Positions 45,592 through 53,751 of a stretch of DNA of 64,000 nt are shown here, one piece after another. A model generated the notes under the pieces. The model was not told the DNA's origin. It did no database searches and saw nothing but the letters and a program-made list of their open reading frames with translations. The stretch is from positions 1 through 64,000 of the IMG/VR virus record IMGVR_UViG_3300035670_009638; one strand, given 5' to 3'. The stretch's first letter is position 1. Each line of letters opens with the position of its first letter. Origin of the DNA: a virus. The position numbers and the translations under genes are program-made.

Positions 45592-45776
45592 AACCAACGG
45601 ATGAAGATTGTTGGTTAAAATACTTGCATATAAAGCCAACTGGTGGAGATTGTTGGCTTTACTCCGATGCAAATCAACTTCTGTGAAGATAGAAGTTAAG
45701 CGATGTTGCAGGGGAAACATGATGTAATTATAAATTTGAAAGATATAATAAATTGAGAATCTATATCTCTCTCACA
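45592..45776 (-). ncRNA. Candidate RNA with three look-alike stem-loops
   Basis: Three perfect hairpins in a row: AACCAAC/GTTGGTT (45592-45616), AAAGCCAAC/GTTGGCTTT (45632-45660) and AACTTC/GAAGTT (45676-45697). Minus-sense loops are AATCTTCATCC, AATCTCCACCA and TATCTTCACA: nearly the same C/U-rich motif each time. A TGATATAAT promoter-like element upstream points this way. The loops would also read as GAWGATT on the plus strand, so the transcribed strand is not certain. Confidence 0.45.
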
Positions 45777-45782
45777 TTTATA

Positions 45783-45811
45783 ATTATATCACAAATTCTT
45801 CCATTCGAGAA
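45783..45811 (-). promoter_or_regulatory. Weak promoter candidate
   Basis: Minus sense TTCTCG, 17 bases, TATAAT with TG extension; the poor -35 lowers confidence. It would start RNA near 45776. Confidence 0.4.
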
Positions 45812-45958
45812 TATTTTTTTACAACTTTCTTAATAATTTTTTGTTACTACAATTTTAAGAAGCTACATTCACTATTGTGAAACACTAAACAAAATAATAC
45901 AACAACATGGACAAATTGTCTACTTGTAATCATAAAATACTCATTTTATAATAAATAA

Positions 45959-46005
45959 CGTCAATATATAGTGCGTATTGGCGAATATAACACTACATAT
46001 TGACG
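45959..46005 (-). terminator. Terminator or operator after rusA
   Basis: CGTCAATAT-N-TAGTG and CACTA-N-ATATTGACG arms (14 pairs, one mismatch) around 17 bases, then minus-sense TTATTTATTATAA. Confidence 0.6.
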
Positions 46006-46016
46006 GTTAATTTTCG

Positions 46017-46568
46017 TTATTTCTTCTTGCTGCAAACCCCTTTTTCTACTTCTGGAATAATTCTATTATCTAGTAATCTTTTCATTATTCCGCACTTGTT
46101 TACATCTTTTTTGCAAAGTTTGCAGTTATTTTTCATAAACGTTTCAAGCTCTTCTTGGCTATCAAAAACCCCGATAGCTTCACTTTCGAATATTTCAATT
46201 TCAATTCTTGGGTTAGCAGCATCAATATAAATTCTATCTGCAACCGGTAAAGCTATATCATCATCAAGATAGACTCCAGCCTCAGTTAATGCATCCAATG
46301 GAACTTTAAGAAGATTGTTTGCATCCTTTCTTTTTCTGTCCAAGAAGAATGTCATTCGAACATAAACTTGTTTACCTTTTTCAGGTCTACTCCATTTTTG
46401 TTCTCTTATCTGATCCTTTACATAATCAACAAAGAAAGTCTTGTAAGCAACTGTTTCTTCAGTTGGGTAAGCTTGAACATATCTTCTGTTTCCTCTTCTA
46501 GCAATTCTATAGTTCAAATAACTATTCACTGATGGAGGTAAAGGTGAAGTTAGGAATAGTTTTTTCAA
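46017..46568 (-). CDS. rusA: RusA-like Holliday junction resolvase
   Basis: 183 residues. P-L-P-P-S-V-N-S-Y-L near the start and K-R-K-D-A-N-N-L-L-K-V-P-L-D-A-L-T-E-A-G-V-Y-L-D-D-D (single residues, about 80-105) hold the aspartates that bind metal in RusA. About 50 residues are added at the C-terminus with four cysteines (C-K-L-C, C-G and a final C) that may bind zinc. It cuts branched DNA formed in replication and recombination before packaging. It starts with TTG nine bases after AGGAGG and overlaps the preceding guanylate kinase stop (TTGA). Confidence 0.88.
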   Translation of the reverse strand: MKKLFLTSPLPPSVNSYLNYRIARRGNRRYVQAYPTEETVAYKTFFVDYVKDQIREQKWSRPEKGKQVYVRMTFFLDRKRKDANNLLKVPLDALTEAGVYLDDDIALPVADRIYIDAANPRIEIEIFESEAIGVFDSQEELETFMKNNCKLCKKDVNKCGIMKRLLDNRIIPEVEKGVCSKKK

Positions 46569-47116
46569 GATTGTTTACCTCCTTGGATTATTTTTAGTAT
46601 TTCATTAAGTACTCCAGATTTGGTAGTTTTATTTATTACATAGTCAACTTCTTTTTCGAAGTCTTTAAAGTCTTCTTCGTCTGCCATTAATCTTCTAAGA
46701 AGTTCGTTCACCCGGTCTTTCCGATTCAGTCCTCGAAGCAATCTGATCTCAAGATCTACCATTAGATAAATTCCAGTTACATTTTCTTTGCCAAGATTTT
46801 TAACTAAATCTCTGTAACCTTTTGGTTCAGTTACAACCACAAGATCTTTAGTTAAATCAATATCCTGGCGATTGATAGCATAATGCCATTCTGTTCCGAA
46901 AGCATTTTTAAATGTGTTCTTAGCAATCAATAGGTTGAATTCGTCAAGATGGTTATATTGTTGATCAGAAATAAAGTAATAATCTTTTCCACTAACTTCA
47001 TTTTTTCTTTTTGGTCGAGTTGTGTAAGTTATGATGGTTTCATATCCAATGTTAATGAGTTGCTTTAAAGTCGTGGTTTTACCAGAACAAGTTGGTCCCA
47101 ATAAAACATAAATCAT
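46565..47116 (-). CDS. gmk: Guanylate kinase
   Basis: 183 residues. P-loop G-P-T-C-S-G-K-T (7-14), the GMP-binding T-T-R-P-K-R-K-N-E-V-S-G-K-D-Y-Y-F region (about 34-50) and R-L-L-R-G-L-N-R-K-D-R lid residues are visible, all typical of guanylate kinases. It converts (d)GMP to (d)GDP for DNA synthesis. The ATG used here follows AGGGTGG; two extra codons from an upstream TTG are possible. The gene overlaps its neighbours on both sides, forming a tight operon with the thioredoxin-like gene and rusA. Confidence 0.88.
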   Translation of the reverse strand: MIYVLLGPTCSGKTTTLKQLINIGYETIITYTTRPKRKNEVSGKDYYFISDQQYNHLDEFNLLIAKNTFKNAFGTEWHYAINRQDIDLTKDLVVVTEPKGYRDLVKNLGKENVTGIYLMVDLEIRLLRGLNRKDRVNELLRRLMADEEDFKDFEKEVDYVINKTTKSGVLNEILKIIQGGKQS

Positions 47117-47400
47117 AAGCAACCACCCTTTATTCTATTGGCCAAAGTTCCTTTAGCTTCGTATAGCAAAGCTTCTAAAGTCTTTGAATCAAAAACACCA
47201 TCATGTCTTACTAGCTCATTTCCTCGTTTATCTGAAAAAATAATTGTATGCCATTTTTCAGGATGATATTTTTCTACGACTTCGTTATCAAGTTTTATTC
47301 TTTCAAGCTTGTACCCTTCTAATTTAGCTTCATCAATCTGACGATCTAAGAACGGAACAATCAAGCTGTCTTCTTCGTAAAGATAAATAATTTTTATCAT
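47113..47400 (-). CDS. Hypothetical thioredoxin-like protein without CxxC (95 aa)
   Basis: I-K-I-I-Y-L-Y-E-E-D-S-L-I-V-P-F-L-D-R at the start and F-S-D-K-R-G-N-E-L-V-R-H-D-G-V-F at about 55-70 give the strand and turn order of a thioredoxin fold, but the positions of the two active cysteines are D and S. The only cysteine is near the C-terminus. It could be a degenerate thioredoxin used as a structural adaptor. The assignment is from pattern only. GGAGGAACGATT precedes the ATG, and it overlaps gmk. Confidence 0.55.
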   Translation of the reverse strand: MIKIIYLYEEDSLIVPFLDRQIDEAKLEGYKLERIKLDNEVVEKYHPEKWHTIIFSDKRGNELVRHDGVFDSKTLEALLYEAKGTLANRIKGGCL

Positions 47401-47452
47401 AATCGTTCCTCCGATATTTAGTAGTTAAGTAACCAGAGAGAAATCTCTCTGA

Positions 47453-48067
47453 TTACAAAATATCAATAGCGATCTTCGACCAGTTTTCTAATCTGTCATA
47501 GAATTGCTTCAGCTTTAATTTTTCGATTGAGAAGAATTGTCCTTGAAGTTCTTCAGTTTCACGAACCTGAACATCTGTATCTTCTGGAACTTCAATTGCA
47601 ACTAATACTCCAATATGAACTCGACCAACTTCATCTTCATCATCATTTATAAGTCCAATAGGAGTTACTTTGAAGTTCTTATTATCAATAACTAGTTCTT
47701 CTTCAATTTCTCGTAGAAGGTTTTCATCCAGGACTTTATTAAAATCTTTTTCATCTGGAACTTCATTCATATGGCCACCAACACCTATTGAAAGTTTATT
47801 GTGCAATCTTGTTTCTCCTGCACCTTTCAATCGTTCATAAACAAAAACTTCATTTCCACGTTTTATAACTGCATATGGAATTGGTTGTTTGAAGTTTTCA
47901 TCTTCTTCTGCATTTCCACGTCTCATCACTTCATAAGTGTTGCTGATATTTTTTACGATTTTATTTACTATCTTTTTATCTTGAAAAGTTCCTTGGAATA
48001 CAAGCTTTTCATTTTCAAAGACTTCAGAACGTGGAGCAACAATAATCATTTCATCCATTTTTCCCAT
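47453..48067 (-). CDS. Nudix-like hydrolase
   Basis: 204 residues. The Nudix box is recognisable around residues 93-122: G-V-G-G-H-M-N-E, then L-L-R-E-I-E-E-E-L; the usual catalytic R-E-x-x-E-E is intact. A beta-rich N-terminal domain (about 1-60) precedes it. Such proteins hydrolyse nucleoside diphosphate derivatives, for example oxidised dNTPs, NAD-related compounds or capped RNA; the substrate cannot be told. The ribosome site ATCGGAGGTTTTTAA lies within the last codons of the upstream 40-residue ORF, so translation is coupled. Confidence 0.8.
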   Translation of the reverse strand: MGKMDEMIIVAPRSEVFENEKLVFQGTFQDKKIVNKIVKNISNTYEVMRRGNAEEDENFKQPIPYAVIKRGNEVFVYERLKGAGETRLHNKLSIGVGGHMNEVPDEKDFNKVLDENLLREIEEELVIDNKNFKVTPIGLINDDEDEVGRVHIGVLVAIEVPEDTDVQVRETEELQGQFFSIEKLKLKQFYDRLENWSKIAIDIL

Positions 48068-48069
48068 AT

Positions 48070-48192
48070 TTAAAAACCTCCGATTAATAAGAATTGAAAG
48101 AATTTATATCCGAAATATGAATAAATAACAGTTGCAGATAATGAAACAAAGAAATGAATAACAAGAATAGTGTTGTATAGTTTGTTACTCAT
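48070..48192 (-). CDS. Small membrane peptide (40 aa)
   Basis: M-S-N-K-L-Y-N-T-I-L-V-I-H-F-F-V-S-L-S-A and onward is strongly hydrophobic with aromatic residues; one membrane helix spans about 8-25 and a second short hydrophobic stretch ends the chain (F-F-Q-F-L-L-I). CGGAGTGATCAGTTT serves as ribosome site. Its last codons form the ribosome site of the Nudix gene, which suggests that its translation opens that site. Its function may be mainly this coupling. Confidence 0.55.
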   Translation of the reverse strand: MSNKLYNTILVIHFFVSLSATVIYSYFGYKFFQFLLIGGF

Positions 48193-48199
48193 AAACTGA

Positions 48200-48406
48200 T
48201 CACTCCGTAACTACCAAGTCGGCAGCTCGATAATATTCAACAACGACAGTAACAATGAAATATTCGATCTCTTTTCTTTGTCGTTTAGCAATTGTATAAT
48301 CTTTTAAATTACTTCCATGTTCTTCTTTCATTTGTTGAACCATAGATTCGGCTTCTAAAAGAGTGTCAGCGAAAAAAGTTTCTTTTTTACCCATCAAAGT
48401 TTTCAT
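48200..48406 (-). CDS. Hypothetical protein (68 aa)
   Basis: Family not recognised. A helix rich in E, Q and M (T-L-L-E-A-E-S-M-V-Q-Q-M-K-E-E-H-G) is followed by strands (I-E-Y-F-I-V-T-V-V-V-E-Y). The pattern (F-A-D-T-L-L-E-A-E-S-M-V and then E-Y-F-I-V-T-V) recalls small proteins seen in phage early operons. CGGAGGTAAATAAACT precedes the ATG. It lies between the dUTPase and the Nudix gene. Confidence 0.6.
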   Translation of the reverse strand: MKTLMGKKETFFADTLLEAESMVQQMKEEHGSNLKDYTIAKRQRKEIEYFIVTVVVEYYRAADLVVTE

Positions 48407-48426
48407 AGTTTATTTACCTCCGATTT

Positions 48427-48792
48427 TTAATATCCATTTTCTTGTCTTTCGTAGTTGACTTTGTTTTTAGCAATATACATGCTGATAATTTCTTCTTCAT
48501 TTCTAAAACCAAGAGCTAAACCAACATTTATAGCAAAATGAAGGAAATCAATATATTCTTCTTTAGATAATTTATTTTGGATCTCAAGTTTTTCTGGTCC
48601 CCATTTCAAATACTTTGAAGACCAATCTTTAGCAAACGGTACTTCATGAAGCATTTCATGTAGTTCATCTGTAGCCCATAGCATGTGTTCTTTTATATAT
48701 TTAGCTCGTTCTTGCAAGTCCATAGAATCCAAGTCATAACCCATACGTTTTTGAAATTTAAGTTGGGAATCAAGTAAAAATTGAAGTGTCAT
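48427..48792 (-). CDS. dUTPase, all-alpha (dUTPase_2/MazG superfamily)
   Basis: 121 residues. E-H-M-L-W-A-T-D-E-L-H-E-M-L-H-E (about 37-52) supplies the acidic metal-binding helix, W-S-S-K-Y-L-K-W follows, and E-E-Y-I-D-F-L-H-F-A-I-N-V (about 79-91) the second acidic helix; this is the layout of dimeric all-alpha dUTPases common in Gram-positive phages. It hydrolyses dUTP to dUMP, keeping uracil out of DNA and feeding ThyX. The chosen ATG follows GGAGG by 12 bases; eight upstream codons include the ribosome site itself. Confidence 0.85.
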   Translation of the reverse strand: MTLQFLLDSQLKFQKRMGYDLDSMDLQERAKYIKEHMLWATDELHEMLHEVPFAKDWSSKYLKWGPEKLEIQNKLSKEEYIDFLHFAINVGLALGFRNEEEIISMYIAKNKVNYERQENGY

Positions 48793-48854
48793 AGTAGTTG
48801 AGTTCCTCCTATTCAATAATTTTTTAAATAACTTTTTATTTAACTCACATTGTA

Positions 48855-48882
48855 TTTATATCTGTTTAAATAAAAACGTAAA
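48855..48882 (-). promoter_or_regulatory. N16-type phage promoter of the dUTPase operon
   Basis: Minus sense TTTACGTTTTT...ACAGATATAAATACAATGTGAG. TTAAATAA words lie on both sides. Confidence 0.75.
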
Positions 48883-48910
48883 TAATTTATTACATAATTT
48901 TTTAAATAAA

Positions 48911-48940
48911 AAGTTGGAGATATTACTCCCCAACTTTTTC
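48911..48940 (-). terminator. Intrinsic terminator after the polymerase gene
   Basis: Minus sense AAAAGTTGG...CCAACTTTT, then TATTTAAAAAA. Confidence 0.8.
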
Positions 48941-51900
48941 CATTTGTAAGTAAAGGTTATCTGAGTTATAACCGTTCACTTTCATGCAAGTATGATTAAA
49001 TTGGGTTCCAGTTTTTCTTAATACAAATTCTTCTCCCTTTCTAAATCCTACAAGAACTAAGATTGTTCCTCGTTCGAACCAGCTTGGGTCCAATACCTGC
49101 TTCTCTTTTCCATTCACTCGAACAACTTTCTTGTCATAATGAGCAAATTGTCCCTTAGTGAATCGAACAGTTACAACACCAGAAGGAGTGAGAACATAAA
49201 CCAAAGACTTTCCTTTTGCTTTATCAACAACTGTTCCAGCAATAACATCGATTTTGAATTGAGGAATTTTTCTTCCTCTATAACTCTTGTAACCAGTTAC
49301 AACCGGCTCTTTTGGCAGTTCTTCAAAATCTACTACATTGAAATACTTGTCAATTGGCATATAGTCTAGTTCATGCTTATCAGAATAGAATAAATTTGTT
49401 TCCATCTCCCAGGACTCAACTGCTCCTCTACAGTTCTTTTTCCAGAATTCTTGCATCTTTACTTTATTGAAAAGAGTTGCAGCTTCTGGGGAAGTGACCC
49501 AGTCTTTTAATTTTTCAATTGCTTTTCCATAGAACTTGTTCCAACTCTTCTCATCGATTTTAAGTTGGCCATCAACAAAATCATAATTAACTTGGCTAGA
49601 ATAATTTTTGATAAAGTCTGACTCAATCTCTTTGTTCATTGGAACTTTGTTTCTTCCTTGAATTTTGTGTCTAAATTCATAGATCTCAAGTTCTTTAGCA
49701 AACTTCTCTTTATCTACTAAATGTGCAATCACAGGGAATTGAACCATTGTGAGCTTTTCTCGTTTTGGTGTTACTAATCTGACATAATCGATCATTAGCT
49801 GTCTTCTATCAGGATTCAACTTATCGAAGCAACCAGATTTGATTAAAGTAACACCTTTTGCATCAGAAATAAGTTTTGTTTTGATGACTCTTTCATAGAA
49901 GTCTACAAAACTTTCATATGGTCTGTTTTGGATAATAGCTTCAATAGCATCAACACCTAAACCAGAGATTGGCTTTAGACCAAACAATATTTTTCCTTCA
50001 GATTCTAGTGGAGTGAATCCCATATTTGACAAGTTAATATCTGGAGGAAGTATATCACCTTTCATATCTCCAATAGCTTTAGCGATTGCTCCGTAGTTTG
50101 TTCCAGCTGCACTATCACCAAGTAGACCAGCATTTACCGATAAGCATGCAGTCTTCCACCAAACTGGACCAAATCGATAACAAATGTTCATTTCAATCAT
50201 CAAAATTAATGTATATCCAGCAATATGAGGAAGAGAGAAAGAATAACCAAACTGAGGCTTTAGTTCTTTTTCCCATACATAATCAAGGAACTCTTTTCTT
50301 GTGCCATTCTTTTCTCCGCCTTCATAGAATAGAATTCTTTGTTCTTCAATTAATTTTTGATTCTGTTTAGCCACAGCTTTACGAAATTTGTTTGCTTGAG
50401 TTAAACTAAATCCAGCAATTTTCGGGTCCATAGAGAGCAACATAAGACCTTCTTGAGTATCACAAATTCCATATCGATCTAATAAGTGTTTCTCAAGTAC
50501 TTTAATTTCATCTTGTGTCAATCCATATTCGTTCATTTCTTCATACCATTGGTTAATATCATTTTTAAAACGAACGAATTTATCAAGAGGTTGTTCTCCG
50601 TCTGTTGAAAGTCTCATTAAAGAGTTGCCAGCACACAACTCTTCAAAGTTTCTTGGATTGATTTTAGTTAGAGCTTGAATTCCTACTGCAGTCTCAAATT
50701 GGAAAGCATTTAGAACATGACCTTCGAATAACATATCCCACATTTCTGGCGCTTCCATTTCAAGTACGTCAGGATGGAAATATTTGTTGTAAGTTTCTCG
50801 TAGAGTTCCTTGCCATTCAATTTTTCCATGTTCAAGAAGCAAATCCATTGCAGCTCTAATTCTGTCCAATGCGTTGATTGAAAGATAATCAAGTTTAAGG
50901 GCTCCCATATAAACAGAATCATTCATATCAAATTGAGTAACAGGCAAGCCAGATGTTGTTTTCATCATTGCATTTTGAGCAACATATCCATCTGGGAAGA
51001 TAATAACTCCTGAAGCATGTTGTCCACGTCCTGAAATTAGACCCTCAATTGATAACATTGCTTCTTTTAAACCATCATATTTTTCTACTTCAGCAATAAA
51101 ATCTTTAGCTGGTTTTTTACCTTTGGCTGGGTTTCCATTAAAGCATTCATCTAAATTCCAAATTCCACCTTTTTCAGTAGGAATTAAGTTTGCAATATTA
51201 TGAGCAATATCTTTATCAATTCCTAAGCCACGACAAGCAGTTAAAACTGTTGATCGAGTGCCCTCAGTTGTGAATGTTCCCATGTTTAAAACATTTTCTT
51301 CTCCATAAGCTTCCTTAGTTAAAGAAATTATTTCTGCTCGTTTTGACCCTTCTGAGTCTAAATCAATATCAGGAAGTTCAACACGTTCTTTGGATAAGAA
51401 ACGCCAATGAGGAAGATTGTGTTTTAATGGATTAATTTGAACGATGTCTAAAAGATAATTTAGATAGAAACAGCTTGCAGAACCACGAGAAACACCAACT
51501 AATGATACTTGCCACATTAGGTCAACTACTTCTTTTGTTAGAACAAAGTAAGATGACATTGGCTGATTAAGTTTTTCAGTGATGTGATATAACTCATTTA
51601 ATTCTGTATCAATACGACTTAAGTTTGTTTCGTTTAACTCTTCATTTTTTGAAATCATTCCTTCAGCAATCAAATGAAGATAGTAACGATCAACTTCATA
51701 TTTCGATTCTGAGTATTTTTTGATATATTCATATTTGTCATAGAACTGTTCAAATAAAGGATTGAGTTCAAATTTTGGAATATGAGCTTTCGGAATTTTA
51801 ACTTCTTGTTCGAATTTTATAGGCTGAATTTTTTTCATGATCAGATGAGTGTTTCTAATCAGTTCATCTAAAAGCTGTTCATCGAAGTATTCAAGCAGTT

Positions 51901-52714
51901 CTTCTCGATTCATTACATAAGTTGTTGCGTAGAAAGCTTCAACTTCTCTTTCACCTTGAGACGATTGCAAATAGATTTTGTGTGCTGTTGCTTGGTCTTT
52001 ATTTAGATAATGAGCATCTGTTGAAACAACACAAGTAACACCATATGCTTGACCAATTTTATAAAGCATTTTGTTAGCAATTTGTTGGTCTCTGTTATGG
52101 CTTGGCTGTAGCTCAAAATACAAGTCATCACCAAAAACACCTTTAAGCCAAACAACAAGATTATGAACATTTCTTTTGTTCTCTTCTGTTGGTTCATCAT
52201 GATATTTAATTAAAAGTTGTGGTACCTCTCCACCAACACAAGCTGTTGTAGCAATGATATGTCCTCGGTATTCTTCCATAAGAGCCATTAATTCATCTTT
52301 ATATGTTGGTACTCGTTCCATTCCTCGATAGAAAAACGAATTATACCAAGCTCGTGATGATAATTTTCTGAGGCCTTCATATCCTTTATCGTCTTTGGCA
52401 ATTAAGATAAAGTGATGGAATGAAACCCTTTCATTAATTTCTCTTTTCTCTTGAACTTCATCTTTATCAACTAGATATATCTCGTTTCCGAATGCAAGGA
52501 CAAACTTTCCAAATCTATCTCTATTACTCTCAACATACTGGTGTGCTTTCACGTGAGAAGACAAAGTCTCATGATCGGTTATTGCGATTCCTGGCAATCC
52601 AAGTTCTAGTGCATAGTCTAATAACTCTTCTGGCTTGTTAATAGCATCTCGTAACCGAAAATTCGACGCGTGCGTGTGGTTATGGACTGAAAAAGGTTGT
52701 AGTAGTTGAGTCAT
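48923..52714 (-). CDS. dnaE: DNA polymerase III alpha subunit (DnaE type)
   Basis: 1263 residues. The PHP domain opens with H-N-H-T-H (11-15) and I-T-D-H-E-T (45-50). The palm domain has G-V-S-R-G-S-A-S (407-414) and the catalytic P-D-I-D-L-D (448-453, aspartates 449 and 451); S-G-R-G-Q-H-A-S-G follows about 100 residues later. No separate exonuclease domain is inserted, so it is DnaE- rather than PolC-like. It would replicate the phage genome, presumably with host clamp and loader, since neither is in this window. An N16-type promoter lies 40 bp upstream, with ATGAGGTAAAAAT as ribosome site. Confidence 0.94.
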   Translation of the reverse strand: MTQLLQPFSVHNHTHASNFRLRDAINKPEELLDYALELGLPGIAITDHETLSSHVKAHQYVESNRDRFGKFVLAFGNEIYLVDKDEVQEKREINERVSFHHFILIAKDDKGYEGLRKLSSRAWYNSFFYRGMERVPTYKDELMALMEEYRGHIIATTACVGGEVPQLLIKYHDEPTEENKRNVHNLVVWLKGVFGDDLYFELQPSHNRDQQIANKMLYKIGQAYGVTCVVSTDAHYLNKDQATAHKIYLQSSQGEREVEAFYATTYVMNREELLEYFDEQLLDELIRNTHLIMKKIQPIKFEQEVKIPKAHIPKFELNPLFEQFYDKYEYIKKYSESKYEVDRYYLHLIAEGMISKNEELNETNLSRIDTELNELYHITEKLNQPMSSYFVLTKEVVDLMWQVSLVGVSRGSASCFYLNYLLDIVQINPLKHNLPHWRFLSKERVELPDIDLDSEGSKRAEIISLTKEAYGEENVLNMGTFTTEGTRSTVLTACRGLGIDKDIAHNIANLIPTEKGGIWNLDECFNGNPAKGKKPAKDFIAEVEKYDGLKEAMLSIEGLISGRGQHASGVIIFPDGYVAQNAMMKTTSGLPVTQFDMNDSVYMGALKLDYLSINALDRIRAAMDLLLEHGKIEWQGTLRETYNKYFHPDVLEMEAPEMWDMLFEGHVLNAFQFETAVGIQALTKINPRNFEELCAGNSLMRLSTDGEQPLDKFVRFKNDINQWYEEMNEYGLTQDEIKVLEKHLLDRYGICDTQEGLMLLSMDPKIAGFSLTQANKFRKAVAKQNQKLIEEQRILFYEGGEKNGTRKEFLDYVWEKELKPQFGYSFSLPHIAGYTLILMIEMNICYRFGPVWWKTACLSVNAGLLGDSAAGTNYGAIAKAIGDMKGDILPPDINLSNMGFTPLESEGKILFGLKPISGLGVDAIEAIIQNRPYESFVDFYERVIKTKLISDAKGVTLIKSGCFDKLNPDRRQLMIDYVRLVTPKREKLTMVQFPVIAHLVDKEKFAKELEIYEFRHKIQGRNKVPMNKEIESDFIKNYSSQVNYDFVDGQLKIDEKSWNKFYGKAIEKLKDWVTSPEAATLFNKVKMQEFWKKNCRGAVESWEMETNLFYSDKHELDYMPIDKYFNVVDFEELPKEPVVTGYKSYRGRKIPQFKIDVIAGTVVDKAKGKSLVYVLTPSGVVTVRFTKGQFAHYDKKVVRVNGKEKQVLDPSWFERGTILVLVGFRKGEEFVLRKTGTQFNHTCMKVNGYNSDNLYLQMEKVGE

Positions 52715-52750
52715 ATTTTTACCTCATTTCTTTTTATTTCTCACATTGTT

Positions 52751-52778
52751 TTTATATCCGTCCGATTGGAAACGTAAA
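52751..52778 (-). promoter_or_regulatory. N16-type phage promoter of dnaE
   Basis: Minus sense TTTACGTTTCC...GACGGATATAAAAACAATGTGAGA; one base differs from the CAGA preceding the -10 in other copies. Confidence 0.72.
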
Positions 52779-52789
52779 AAGAAATAGGC

Positions 52790-52814
52790 AAAAAAAATAG
52801 AGCACTAGGCTCTA
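52790..52814 (-). terminator. Intrinsic terminator after the GIY-YIG gene
   Basis: Minus sense TAGAGC-CTAGT-GCTCTA, then TTTTTTTT. The stop codon of the upstream gene lies in the loop, and the dnaE promoter begins just beyond. Confidence 0.88.
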
Positions 52815-53596
52815 TAAGAAAACAATTTTCCTTTAAATGGTTTATCATTTGTGGCACTAAACTTAATACCTTGATGACCAATACCAGTCGCCTCAACTGC
52901 GTGCTTAACAGATGGAAATTCATCTATAACTTCTTTTGTGACTGGGTCTAATAATTGAACTACCTTTCTTCTTGGTGAAGGCTTTCCGAACATTCCATTT
53001 CCTTTCCCAGAATTCACTTTTGAAATTCGTTCTTTGGCTTCTTCAGAATGGTTCTTACCAAGGAATGCTAGTTTAGTTTTAGCTCTAGCTTCATCTGATA
53101 ATTTTCTTCCAGTAAGTTTTCTTCTCATCTTTTCTTTTGCTGCTGGAGGCATCGGAACTCCTTTGTTTGCTGGTTGAACCCCAATACGAGCCTTACTCAT
53201 CTTTAACCTTGACTGTTTAGAATGAGTCTTACCAAACATTGGAGCGTTCTCTCCTACTCTTATTTCTCTCATTACTTTAGCAAGCTTTTCTCTTGTTTCT
53301 TCTGTGTGATGGTAACCAGTAATCCCTTCTCCACCATCAGTCATATTCGAAAGTTTAAATCCAAATTCATCTTTATATACAGCAATATAGTAAACTTCGT
53401 ATTCAAGAGCTTCTTCCTCAGTAAGACCTTCATGAAGAATAACAACAGCAACATTCTCGAATCCAAGTTTCTTAATTATATTGTTGAAGTACCTGTTTCT
53501 GCAAGGATAGTATGCTCTTCCTCCCTGACCTTTACCAACATAGAAAGGTTCGTTTGTATCTAATCTAATCCATTCATAAACATAAAAATCATTCAT
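52805..53596 (-). CDS. GIY-YIG homing endonuclease with NUMOD3 and NUMOD1 modules
   Basis: 263 residues, apparently intact. GIY core: F-Y-V-Y-E-W (4-9) and P-F-Y-V-G-K-G (17-23) with a following arginine; E-Y-E-V-Y-Y-I-A-V-Y likely holds the catalytic glutamate. From about 95 to 200 come NUMOD3 repeats (G-R-K-L-S-D-E-A-R-A-K, G-K-N-H-S-E-E-A-K-E-R), and the end (V-V-Q-L-L-D-P-V-T-K-E-V-I-D-E-F-P-S-V) is an IENR1/NUMOD1 helix. It would cut an allele lacking the insertion and spread by repair. It sits upstream of dnaE, with its own promoter and terminator. Confidence 0.9.
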   Translation of the reverse strand: MNDFYVYEWIRLDTNEPFYVGKGQGGRAYYPCRNRYFNNIIKKLGFENVAVVILHEGLTEEEALEYEVYYIAVYKDEFGFKLSNMTDGGEGITGYHHTEETREKLAKVMREIRVGENAPMFGKTHSKQSRLKMSKARIGVQPANKGVPMPPAAKEKMRRKLTGRKLSDEARAKTKLAFLGKNHSEEAKERISKVNSGKGNGMFGKPSPRRKVVQLLDPVTKEVIDEFPSVKHAVEATGIGHQGIKFSATNDKPFKGKLFSYRA

Positions 53597-53633
53597 GATT
53601 GAGTCACCTCTTGGAAATAATTGGTATATATTT

Positions 53634-53662
53634 ATTATATAATATAAACATTGAACCGTACA
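53634..53662 (-). promoter_or_regulatory. Sigma-A-like promoter of the GIY-YIG gene
   Basis: Minus sense TGTACG, 17 bases, TATAAT, reading into the endonuclease gene. Confidence 0.65.
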
Positions 53663-53679
53663 TATGTTCTTATAATAAC

Positions 53680-53748
53680 TTTTATAACTTCTATAACGGT
53701 TATAACTAAAAAAGATAGCCGAAAGGCTATCTTCATAACAGTTATAAC
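53680..53748. promoter_or_regulatory. Cluster of ATAAC/GTTATAAC words around a terminator
   Basis: ATAACTTTTATAACTTCTATAAC and GGTTATAAC (about 53674-53706) precede, and CATAACAGTTATAAC (53734-53748) follows, the hairpin. They share the core of the palindromes at 1263 and 60518. Confidence 0.45.
53709..53733 (-). terminator. Intrinsic terminator
   Basis: Minus sense AAGATAGCC-TTTC-GGCTATCTT followed by TTTTAG. It ends the ThyX and TS-like operon. Confidence 0.88.
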
Positions 53749-53751
53749 CCC

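Noticed and set aside
45592-45697. CRISPR-like reading of the three hairpins
   Set aside because: Stem sequences differ and units are short and unequal; only loops are conserved, which fits an RNA element instead.
45469-45720. 83-codon minus-strand ORF
   Set aside because: Runs through three perfect hairpins and the GAAC boxes, without a usable ribosome site; composition does not look like a protein.
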